From assembly GCA_013399305.1 (NCBI GenBank), contig VXAI01000035.1:691015-755014 (forward strand): DNA of 64,000 nucleotides, given 5' to 3'. Both the position numbers and the translations under genes were made by a program. Each line of letters begins with the position of its first letter. The first letter of the stretch is position 1. Shown here in pieces: positions 38,818 through 48,200 of this stretch. Source of the DNA: Rostratula benghalensis. Lineage: Eukaryota > Chordata > Aves > Charadriiformes > Rostratulidae. The notes beneath the pieces were generated by a model. The model was not told the DNA's origin. It made no database searches and saw nothing but the letters and a program-made list of their open reading frames with translations.

Positions 38818-38831
38818 TGGCCATGGCGACC
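38815..38831. promoter_or_regulatory. RFX X-box-like near-palindrome
   Basis: GGTGGCCATGGCGACC resembles the symmetrical RFX target GTTGCCATGGCAAC, with a central CCATGG. From memory, mammalian JUN promoters have a related CCATGGTGAC stretch at this relative position. Factor assignment is tentative. Confidence 0.4.
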
Positions 38832-38889
38832 GGCTGATATGCACCGGGCCGGGCCAGCGGCCCGCCTCCCCCGGGAGAGGCGGCGACAG

Positions 38890-38894
38890 CCAAT
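38890..38894 (+). promoter_or_regulatory. CCAAT box
   Basis: CCAAT, in the context CAGCCAATGGGGAG, lies 20 bases upstream of the proximal TRE. It corresponds to the NF-Y/CTF site in the mammalian JUN promoter (AGCCAATGGGAAG). Position and context both match. Confidence 0.8.
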
Positions 38895-38909
38895 GGGGAG
38901 CCCGCGGGG

Positions 38910-38917
38910 TGACATCA
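38910..38917 (+). promoter_or_regulatory. JUN proximal TRE (jun1-type)
   Basis: TGACATCA is the proximal AP-1/ATF element through which JUN activates its own gene in mammals. The run from 38909 to 38931 (GTGACATCATGGGCTATTTTTAG) is identical to the human JUN promoter as I recall it. This is deep conservation and strong support for promoter position. Confidence 0.92.
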
Positions 38918-38921
38918 TGGG

Positions 38922-38931
38922 CTATTTTTAG
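38922..38931 (+). promoter_or_regulatory. MEF2 site (CTATTTTTAG)
   Basis: CTATTTTTAG fits the MEF2 consensus YTAWWWWTAR exactly. It lies four bases downstream of the proximal TRE, the arrangement in mammalian JUN, where MEF2 and JUN/ATF occupancy give serum, EGF and calcium responsiveness. There is no canonical TATA box further downstream; GATAAGTG (38948-38955) sits where a degenerate one would be. Confidence 0.9.
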
Positions 38932-38975
38932 CGGGCTCCCGGTCGCTGATAAGTGAAGGGCTCCACGCCGGGAGC

Positions 38976-39418
38976 GGGCTCAGAGCGCGGGACGGGCGGG
39001 CAGGCGGTGAGGCGATCCGCGACCTGCCGGGTAGAAGCGAGCGGAGAGCGCGGAGCCGGGGAGGGGAAAGGAAAGGAAAGGAAAAAAAAGTCCTTGTGGC
39101 GGCGGAGCCAGCGTCCCGGCCCCGCGGCGGCAGTGGCAGGCGGGCGGTGAGGCGCCCTGCCGCCCCGCCAGGCTAGGCGGACTCGCAGCGCGGCGGCGGC
39201 AGCAGCGGCGGCGGCGGCGGCAAGGACCGCGGGCCCGGCCCGCGCCGGGAGGAGCTTCCGCGCCCCGGCCAGAAGAAGTAAGGCTCTGCTTTCTCCTTCC
39301 CCGCTCCCTGCGCGGCCGGGAGGGTTGGGGTGGCCGGGCGGAGCGGGGCGCAAAGCGGCGGCCGGGCAGCTTCTCCGCGCTGCCGCAGCTCCCGGCGCCA
39401 CTCCGCGGACTCTGTTCT
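38976..39418 (+). other. JUN: JUN 5' untranslated region (inferred)
   Basis: The start near 38976-38985 is inferred from GGGCTCAGAG, which matches the start region of mammalian JUN mRNA and lies about 60-70 bases after the proximal TRE. The leader is then about 440 nt, extremely GC-rich and contains no ATG on the plus strand. It holds a GGAAA repeat (39063-39083) and a GCG/GGC repeat (39189-39222). Strong secondary structure is expected. The exact cap site cannot be read from sequence. Confidence 0.7.
39189..39222 (+). repeat. (GGC)n trinucleotide repeat in JUN leader
   Basis: GCGGCGGCGGC AGCA GCGGCGGCGGCGGCGG-type sequence forms an interrupted GGC repeat in the 5' UTR. It could vary in length and form structure affecting scanning. 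Confidence 0.8.
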
Positions 39419-40363
39419 ATGAGTGCAAAGATGGAGCCTACTTTCTACGAGGATGCCCTGAACGCTAGCTTCGCGCCGCCGGAGAGCGGCGGGTATGGAT
39501 ATAATAACGCCAAAGTGCTGAAGCAGAACATGACGCTGAACCTCTCCGACCCATCCAGCAACCTGAAGCCGCACCTGAGGAACAAGAACGCCGACATCCT
39601 CACCTCCCCCGACGTGGGACTCCTGAAACTGGCCTCGCCTGAGCTGGAGCGGCTCATCATCCAGTCCAGCAACGGGTTAATCACTACTACGCCGACCCCG
39701 ACGCAGTTCCTCTGCCCCAAAAATGTGACCGACGAGCAAGAGGGGTTCGCGGAAGGCTTTGTGAGAGCCCTGGCGGAACTGCACAACCAGAACACCATGC
39801 CCAGCGTTACCTCCGCTGCTCAACCTGTTACCAGCGGTATGGCACCTGTGTCCTCTATGGCCGGCAACAGTGGTTTCAATACGAATTTGCACAGCGAGCC
39901 CCCGGTGTACGCCAATCTCAGCAACTTCAACCCCAACGCACTCAACTCCGCGCCGAACTACAACACCAACAACATGGGCTACGCACCTCAGCATCACATA
40001 AACCCCCAGATGCCGGTACAGCATCCCCGGCTTCAGGCTCTGAAAGAAGAGCCTCAGACTGTACCTGAAATGCCAGGGGAAACTCCTCCCCTGTCCCCCA
40101 TTGACATGGAGTCACAGGAGAGAATCAAAGCTGAGAGAAAACGCATGAGAAACAGAATTGCGGCGTCCAAGTGCCGGAAAAGGAAGTTGGAAAGGATTGC
40201 CAGGTTGGAAGAAAAAGTGAAAACTTTGAAAGCCCAGAACTCAGAGCTGGCATCCACTGCCAACATGCTCAGAGAACAGGTTGCACAGCTTAAGCAGAAG
40301 GTCATGAACCATGTCAACAGCGGGTGCCAGCTCATGCTAACACAACAGTTGCAAACGTTTTGA
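39419..40363 (+). CDS. JUN: Transcription factor c-Jun (AP-1 subunit), intronless
   Basis: This complete 314-residue bZIP protein forms nuclear AP-1 dimers with FOS or ATF partners and binds TGASTCA or TGACRTCA sites. The JNK docking/delta region is at about residues 30-57. JNK target serines followed by proline are at Ser63 and Ser73, the same numbers as in human, and Thr91/Thr93 are also kept. A conserved [16 protein letters not shown] block lies mid-protein. The C-terminal regulatory segment [17 protein letters not shown] precedes the basic region (about 235-262, with [12 protein letters not shown] and redox-sensitive Cys252) and the leucine zipper (about 263-291). The C-terminus is LTQQLQTF. 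Human JUN is 331 residues; the difference is a missing Gly/Ala/Gln/Pro-rich stretch in the middle. The start at 39419 follows an ATG-free leader; Met5 (39431) is an alternative. The single exon matches JUN in all vertebrates. The TREs upstream imply autoregulation. The full delta region shows this is the cellular gene, not a viral derivative. Confidence 0.99.
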   Translation: MSAKMEPTFYEDALNASFAPPESGGYGYNNAKVLKQNMTLNLSDPSSNLKPHLRNKNADILTSPDVGLLKLASPELERLIIQSSNGLITTTPTPTQFLCPKNVTDEQEGFAEGFVRALAELHNQNTMPSVTSAAQPVTSGMAPVSSMAGNSGFNTNLHSEPPVYANLSNFNPNALNSAPNYNTNNMGYAPQHHINPQMPVQHPRLQALKEEPQTVPEMPGETPPLSPIDMESQERIKAERKRMRNRIAASKCRKRKLERIARLEEKVKTLKAQNSELASTANMLREQVAQLKQKVMNHVNSGCQLMLTQQLQTF

Positions 40364-40854
40364 AGAGACTGTCCTAAATGAGAACTGTGATATTGTGGTA
40401 TAACTAAAACAATGACAAAAAAAAAAAAAGAAAACAAACCCCAAAGTGGCAGATGCGTAAAGCTCACGGTAAAAGCTGAAAGGCTGAGTCCTGCCTGTGC
40501 TCTGCAAAGCGCATGTGTGGAAAGACTGGCGAGCCTTCAGCTCGAGTTCGTAGCCAAGCGGCCAGCACCGCTCCGAGAAGTGCTGTTCCTGCCCAGATGA
40601 GACGTCAGATCTTCGTTTAACATTGACCAAGACCTGCATGGACCTAACATTCGATGATCATTCAGTATTAAAGGTTAAACTGCAATAGAAACTGTAGATT
40701 GCTTTATGTAGTATTCCTTAAGAAAAAAAAAAAGTGGGAGGGAGGTTTGTGGGAGGCTGATTAAAAAAAAAAAAGAACTATTCTGCCTGCCTTCAAGTAA
40801 ATTGTGTATGTACATATCTTTTTTTATTTTATTTTATGAAAGTTGATTAATGTC

Positions 40855-40860
40855 AATAAA
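40855..40860 (+). terminator. JUN: JUN polyadenylation signal 1 (AATAAA)
   Basis: Canonical AATAAA lies 492 bases after the stop, followed by T-rich and GT-rich sequence (TTTGTAAGTTATTTTTATGTTG). This is a plausible proximal cleavage site. Confidence 0.7.
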
Positions 40861-40968
40861 CTACTTCATGACTTTGTAAGTTATTTTTATGTTGTTTATT
40901 TGGGCACTGCCCAGTATTGTTTGTAAATAAGAGGCTTTTTTTTTTAGCACTCTGAGTTTACCATTTGT

Positions 40969-40974
40969 AATAAA
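40969..40974 (+). terminator. JUN: JUN polyadenylation signal 2 (AATAAA)
   Basis: Canonical AATAAA is followed within 15 bases by TTTTTTTAATGTTTCTGTTTCTGG, a good U/GU-rich downstream element. This is a strong candidate for the main 3' end. Confidence 0.75.
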
Positions 40975-41039
40975 GTATAATTTTTTTAATGTTTCTGTTT
41001 CTGGAAAAAAATCTAGAAGGTTCTATTATATTTAAGAAA

Positions 41040-41045
41040 AATAAA
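41040..41045 (+). terminator. JUN: JUN polyadenylation signal 3 (AATAAA)
   Basis: A third AATAAA is followed by ATTTCCCCCTCATAC and a T run. This is a possible distal alternative. Which site is used needs RNA data. Confidence 0.5.
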
Positions 41046-41450
41046 ATCATTAAAATGCATTTCCCCCTCATACTTTTTTTTTTTTTGGCTAGTACCTGAG
41101 TTGGGAAAATGCTGTTTGTAGTGAACTTTGAAGGGTAAGGATTATATCAGACTTGCTCTGTAACTGCAGGCATGTCCTGGAGAATGTGTGAGGAGCAGGA
41201 GAAGTTAGATCCTGGTCACTGAACTAATACAACTTTATTGGTCCTGGAGTTGTAGTTTCCAGTTGTAACCTGTCCAGTTTGCCTGCTGTATTCTAGTGGC
41301 CCAGATTAGACGGGTGACTTTGGGCAGGTTGTACAGGGGTAGAAAGCCAGTGTATGGAATTGTTCCATAATTGGAGCCACTGACTACTTGATCTGACGTG
41401 CTTTTTATTAAATTAATGCCTTCAAGATGCTAAGGCAAGTGATTGGATTT

Positions 41451-41466
41451 AAAAAAAAAAAAAAAA
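41451..41466. repeat. 16-base poly(A) run
   Basis: Sixteen A residues follow GATTGGATTT. This is a mononucleotide repeat downstream of the JUN 3' end, with no polyadenylation signal nearby. Confidence 0.8.
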
Positions 41467-44400
41467 GAGACAAGCTACACTGTAGGCTTTGAAAATAGAA
41501 ATATTCATCTTTCCTGTGTCCCTTTCTAGGCAGGAGGGGATTCTTGTTTGTTGGTATTTATGACAATGCTGCTGTCATCAGTAAAGTAATTTTATAACCC
41601 TTTCCTTATCTTGAAATCCTTTCCTTTTTGGATGTCACTCTGGGTTCTAAACTTTTTAGTAGTAGAAAAGCTGGGAAAACTGAACCTGCAGGAAATGAAA
41701 AGGGCAACTTGTTGAAAAACAGCAACTCCTGTTGCTTGTTTTCAGCAATATGCTGAAAATAGCTACTTCCCTGGCACTTCCCATCTATTTTTTATAAAAG
41801 AATCTTGGTTTTTAGTATAATGACAATATAAATATGCCTCAGAAACATGCTACTTAACTCGCCAGGAAGTGGAATTTACTATACTAGGATTTTCAATGCT
41901 CTATCCAATTAATTTCATTTCATAAACATATATTTGAAGGGAGACCAGATGTTTTCCTGCTTGCTGTTTGGATCCAAACATGTAAGAGGAAAGAGATGCT
42001 ATCAAAAGACAGCCAAAAATACTGTGTATTATGGAATATTATAGATTATTAGGGAATGCTAATGTATTAGAGCAGGTAGGTGAAAATGTCTTTCGTTCCT
42101 TAAAATAGGAATATGCCTAACTTTAACTGAAGGGAGAGTCTCATTTAAGGTCACTTCACAAGATGACTAGATAAGTGGATATACACACCTTTACTGTTAA
42201 CAAAGTGATACCCTGAAACTTGCAACTTCTGTGAGTAACTTCCTGACAGGATGGACGGAAGTAGCTTTCCTCTATTTCCCGCTTCCCCCCCTCTCCTCCC
42301 CGCCCCGACTGTATGCATTTTATCATATGAAGGGTTGTTTTAATGCTTAAACTATGATAATGTGGTAATCTCCTTCCACATCATAATCCGAGTGTCAAGG
42401 TGGGCACTGTTTAGGTGGTGTTTGCTGCTGTCAGAGGAATACAGTCGTAATAACACCAACCAAACAAAGGGTTACTAGGAGGATACTGTAGTTTGCCAAG
42501 AGTACATTTTGCTGATGTCAGCAACCCGGAAGGTAAGTTGATTTTGACCATATGTAGGAATAGACAGCAGAGGGATAACACACAGCACTGCTGGGTGTGG
42601 TTTTACAGGGATTTAGCAAGTGCCAACTAGCAAAATAAGCAGGGCAAGGAGATTAATTACATGCAAAGGTGCATGTTTAACTCTCAACAGCGCTGGGTTG
42701 TGGAATAGATGTTACTAGCAAGCATTTTGCTTAATCACCTAATTACGTAAAAAATAAATACATTATATAAAATGCTATGTTAATTAAATACAGCTGAGTG
42801 ACAGTCTGCTCCACCCTATCCTAATACGCGCACACAGACATTTAGAACTGTAGTTATGTGTTTTCTCTCTCAAGTACGACTTTGTGTAGCACAGGCAAAA
42901 AAAGTTACTGAGTGATAGCACTGCTCCTTCCATGGGCATCGTTGGACGAGTTGGCTTCTGTGACACCAGTTACTCAATTTGGTCCAGCTCAGGAGATAGT
43001 GGTATCCAGTCAGAGAACCTACCATCAAGCAAGGTGGCTTTTTAGTGCCAGTTATGCAGCTTCCCAAGAAGAGGGGTGATTTAGATGAACCCTTTCTTTG
43101 GTCCCACATCTGGATAAGGAGCAGGCCTAAACCAGGGCAAAGTAAGTTTATATTACCTTCACCTGTTTTGTAAACGGTGTGGGGGGCTGTGAGCCTGTTG
43201 CTATCTGGTTTCCTTCAGCATAGATGAAAACTCAGCACTCCTAGTTTATTACTAGAGCACTCAGTGATCAATACGCACAACTGTAATGAAAGAGGTGCGT
43301 GTGTTTGTGGTGAAATGCAAAGCTTTAACACTTACTTAACTGCCAAGACTAAAATTGCCTAATGTGCTGTGTGCCTTACTTCTATAAGGAATAGCCAGTT
43401 CCCTCCGAGATTCAGAGAGAAACTCTCTTTTTGTTGCCCCAGCTGTACTCACAAGGGAATATTTTGCAAATAACAGCATTGTGAACATGTATTTTGTTTG
43501 GCTGTGAGTGTTGTCAACGGATTCAGGAAGTGAAGTCAGAAAAAGGCAGGGTTTCAAACAGGGCAGGCTACACAGAAATGCCTGGGCAAAGAGCCTCTAA
43601 TCAGAACAACATGTTTGGGACACAGAAATATTAATTAGAATTTGGGTCCATACTAAAACCAACAAAACCCTTGCACTTCTATCCCATGAACAAAAGTGAG
43701 CTGTAAGGGGAGTCTGACCATGATTACTCACTGAATAATCTTAAATCCAAAGTGTGTGCCACTACAGAAATAACAGTAACAATCTAACTCATTCTGCAGT
43801 GGGAAAGGGTAATGTACCAGCCAGCTTCAATCTCAGAACACAGTGGAGTCCCCATCCTCGAATCGCCTACACCTCTGTAGGGCTACAAAACACTGACCTC
43901 AAAACATGGTGCTTTAAATACCAGCCTAAGGCAGCACATGCCCATTTAACAATAGAGTCTGGAGACACAAGAGATGCCTTAACTATTTTTCCATTTTACA
44001 GGAAGCTGTCCAGAGATACAGGTAATTTCTCTCAAAAAAAATGTGAAAAATGACTGACAGTTTTGTCCGAAGCAGAAACCTAAGAAATCTATTCTAATAA
44101 TTACTTTCTGGGAAAGTAAACAGGCCTTCCAATGAAGTATGTCGCTGCATACGCATTAATGATCTTGTCCCCACAACTCTGCAGGAAGCAAAGAATCTAA
44201 GTTACAGACACCCAGGTTACTGTACAGCAGCCTGACATCACTTCTCTAGTATCACACAGCACGGATGGACGCTGCATGGTGCAGTCTGGAGCCTGACCTG
44301 GCAGCAAAACTGGAAGTTACAGATGTGGATCAGCACATAACGCTGACCCAGGCTCCGGGGCTCTTAGCCCGGGCAATGTTACTGAACAGAGTGCGGAGGC

Positions 44401-45177
44401 AGATGAACCAGTTCAGGCTGGAACAAGCTGGGAGTACACCACGGAGTGCGGTGTACCATGTCCATGAGAAGTACAAGGCAGAACTGAAAAAAACAAAAAA
44501 TGAACACTTATCTTTAATATCAAGCCTAATGCTTTCTCTGTTCTGCATCTCTTCCTCTCTACCCCTGTTCCCAAGACTTAGGTACAACAGCGTAGCGTTA
44601 CCCACATCAAGAAACTAAAACCAGTTCAGGCAAAGTTGGCTGTGTAGAAAAAAACATTGCAAACATCATCAGCAAACACAAAATATTGCTAACAGGCAGA
44701 TGGACAGCAAGGGTATAATATCTGAAATTACCATATACACAAACCCATTATGAAAGAGAATATACCTTAGTAACATCGAGCATTAGCTTAGGGACAGGGA
44801 GAAGGAAGGTAGGATTCATCTTCCAATTAAAGAAAAGGAAAATTCCAAATGTAGATGGTTTGGTTTTTAAGAAGGCAATTCTTGCAGGGAAGTACTAGAA
44901 TTACACACCAGTGTCTGCACCCAAGGGTTGCTGGCAATACTAACACACATATACATTATTGTTGACATGAACATGACAATATATCCTCTGAACAGAGAAT
45001 GGTGCTTCTTACAAAGAAAACGTGTAGGAAGTCATCGTATAATTTACCATGAAAGCCTCTGACTACTTAAACAGTTTTAGAGTGGTTTTGCACAGCAGGG
45101 CCCTCTTTTCCAATTTTGTACATTATTCTTTGCAGTACATTTTTGTTAAGCAACAATGGAACGGCAAAAATCAAATT

Positions 45178-45220
45178 AGATGTTCACCACGGTCCCTTCT
45201 GTCCTTAAACATTCTGAAAT
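45178..45220 (+). mobile_element. Possible CR1 3'-terminal fragment, degraded
   Basis: AGATGTTCACCACGGTCCCTTCTGTCCTTAAACATTCTGAAAT parallels the sense CR1 end (gatgatct...aggtcccttccaacc...aaccattctatgat). It is only about 45 bases and strongly diverged. Confidence 0.4.
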
Positions 45221-48200
45221 ACTAGAAACACAGTTACAATGGGGAAGAATGGCTTTTTTAGAAGTTAATTAAATACTGAAAACGCTGGTAATTTTCCTAG
45301 TTATAGAGTAACAACAGATATTAGGGGAAAACAAAACAAAAACATAATTCAGAAAAATGAGCAAAGTAACCTATTTTTGAAATCTCATACATAAGTTGAT
45401 AGGTTATGACTGACCTGATTAATCCAAATCTCTATAAAACACCTAGAATCTGACTCTGCAAACAGAAGTGGAGGAAAAAACTATTTCTTCTCCTCTGTGT
45501 CACAACTATTTTGTGTTTTGAGCCTTGTGTTCTTCAAGCAATCGTTTGGTTGATTCCTTTAACAAAAGGACTAGCTACTTGCTAGAAATTCCTCAGAACT
45601 ATGAACTTTGGTCCTTACTCTCTTTTAAATTAAAAGCAATTCCTGTGAAAGCTGGCAACATAATAGCACCAAAGATGTGGGAAACGGGACATAATTCCAG
45701 CAGATGGAGCTCAAAAGCAAACAGTCCTGGAACGAGCTGTGCAGATGCCTGCAACAGGAGCCTTTGCTCAGATGGTTTAGCCTTTCAGACAAAAGTGTAC
45801 TAAAAAATGTACTTCAGTGCAAGTGTACTAAAAAAAAGATTAATTTTAATAGCTTCCCCAAATTCTTAAAATAATCACTGCAATAAGTAGGGAGATCCTG
45901 CATCATTTTAATCACAGAATAACCAGTTATTTCAGAGGACACTAAGGGTTCAAAACCAAGCATCCATGGGTATTTTTCTGGGCTCTTATCTGCAATGATG
46001 AATTAATGGGGATGACTGTTAGATGCCTGATGTTATCCTTTTATGTCTCTGATAACTACTCATGAAACCATGCACAATATGGGCATAAGCCAGGGAATAT
46101 TGCTATTTAAACTCACAAAGCCATAAACTCACATAGCACTCATATTGCAAAGAGATAACTTAAGAAGTTTTGAATCTCCACTGAACGGGCTACTGGTAAG
46201 TTTAAAAGCATGGTCCAGCACATACCACAACTTGTCAAAGCTTCTGACCTCTGTGTAACTGCAAATCAAAGCACCTCGACAACGATGAAAAATTCATTTT
46301 CATTTGTGTCCAAAAGTACTTTCAGAACTCTTAACAGTAGTAAAAATTGTGAGTTGCTGCACCCAACTTGCAGGCTCTGATGGTTGTTTTATTTTCACCT
46401 TGAGACGTTGAACACAAAAAGTTCCTTTTTCAATGAATCCATAACATTTTAAAAATAGAGCTCTGGATTTATTCAGTTTAACTTCTGACATCTAAGTTAT
46501 CTAGGTTAGGAGGCACCACAGGTTCTTCTTATGGTTAACAAAAAAGCACAGGCCTCTTCAGAGAGTGATTTGGGTAAACTGAATTGGAAGTGCCTATGTC
46601 TCAGCAGTCTGCTTTTTTTTTAAACTCCAGTTAGCCTCTAGTCAGATAGGATGAAACTAGGGTGTAATGATTATCTGGTTAGAATCAGAAGACACTTCCT
46701 TTTACTGGAAAGAAATGTTCTGCAAACATCCAGCACATGTTAGTGATTAACAAATTTCTGCATGCAAGGCTTTACTGCATCATAAATATAATGGACACTT
46801 CTTTTTTACCTATACAAACACTAAGGTATCCCCAAACGTTAACTCTTCAAAACTCCTTACACAGGGTCATTAAAAGCAAGACTTACTATGAACCCTGCTG
46901 TGGTTTCTGGGGGCACCAGTCAAGATACGATCCTTATCACGCTAAATCATTACCAAGTGTCTGACCCAAATATCTGAATGGGAGAAAAAGAACCCAAATT
47001 CTCAAGGCAAAATCCATCTCTAGGTTTCCTGCTCGAATTTGCTGTCACACAGGTTGTCTGTTCTCCCTGCTTCCTGACTGAGCAAGATAAAGTATTTCTA
47101 ACAAAGTGCTTCTATAAGCAAAGTTACATAAAAATCAGGAAAAGCTATACTGTAAGTAGAGTTGATTTCAGAACTGACAGCACAAGAGTTTACAGCTAAT
47201 TTACAGCAAGGTTACAGACCAAAGCTAGGCCTTGAAAAGTTAACAACAAAGTTTCCTTCTTTAAATGATGGAATCTAAACAGAATTCAGTGATCTTTGCC
47301 CAGGCACCTTCTTCTTGAACCACAGGTTTTTAACCAGCATCTTTCCAGTGTGGCACTGCAGGTAGCAGCATAGCTTTGTCTAATTTCCCACCACATGAGT
47401 TTTCAGGGCTGTGACATGTGAAAAGGCTGCTTTTCTCTACACAGATTAATCAATGCTTTTAATATATTAGCTGGTTAAAGACTTTTGAATGTTATATTCT
47501 GCACATCCACCTAAGCTTAGTACATTTAAGGAAGTGCCCCTAATTAAGCCTCACAACTACTGACAGCTTTTGCTTCTGTGTAATTCTGCAAAAGTAACAA
47601 TAAAGTTAACCAATTTGATTCTTTCACAAAATACTGACTGATAGGCAGCAAAAAGTGGCATAAATCCTAAAGATGCTGGGTATACCAGTGTTGGAAATCA
47701 GGACGCTAATAAATATTGAGAAGAAAAGATGTTTAAAAATCATACTGTCTTCTTATGTTGGGAAACAGGGATGTCAGAATTTCCAGAGAAGAAAGAACAT
47801 GAGCAAGGGCAAAACATTTTGTCCCAAAGGGCCTTTTTTTCTTATCAGGAATTTGCTTAGCCTCAGACCAAACTTTTATTTTCATAAGAAAGTTACAAGG
47901 CGCAGGCTTTTTAAATCTGATTGTTCCAAACTGGTGCACAACATGCACAGTCTTACTTTACCAATTTTATACAGGGCCTTGCTGCATCACCTCGGGTAGC
48001 TTTAGCTGTGGTGTTTTAAGAAGCTACCAAGAAAGCAGTTCAGGCTTACGTGCCAGTCTCTGGGCTGCTGTAGCTGAACTGTTGGCCACTACAGCTCCAA
48101 GGGCTGGTGCTGCCAGACGAGCGCTGACAGATCCACAGATCCACCTCCTGGCCTGAGGGAGCTCAGCTTTGATGTGTGCAAGCAGGTTTTTCACATTGGT

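Larger units (their letters stand above)
37900..39900. promoter_or_regulatory. CpG island over JUN promoter and 5' end
   Basis: Base composition changes abruptly from AT-rich to very GC- and CpG-rich near 37,900 and stays so through the promoter, 5' UTR and the first half of the JUN coding region. It contains an 11-base G run (38439-38449), eight GAG units (38643-38666) and GCG repeats. Long open frames on both strands here (for example 37845-38414, 38056-38742 and 38322-38798) are artefacts of few AT-rich stop codons. The boundaries are approximate. Confidence 0.85.
40364..41065 (+). other. JUN: JUN 3' untranslated region
   Basis: About 700 bases after the stop codon end with three candidate polyadenylation signals. 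The sequence is AT-rich with TTTTTTTATTTTATTTTATG (about 40818-40837), TTATTTTTATGTTGTTTATTT (about 40881-40901) and U-runs. These are AU/U-rich destabilising elements of the kind that give JUN mRNA its short half-life in mammals. Two A runs (about 40418-40429 and 40723-40734) are internal and not tails. The end is inferred. Confidence 0.8.

Noticed and set aside
39419..40363. Possibility that JUN here is a retrovirally transduced or processed copy
   Set aside because: The intact promoter, 5' and 3' UTRs, full JNK-docking/delta region and absence of viral flanks show the ordinary cellular gene. JUN is naturally intronless.
44265..44618. 117-codon frame beginning MDAAWCSLEP
   Set aside because: It starts with ATG and has an unremarkable composition, but I see no domain, no splice context and no homology I can name.
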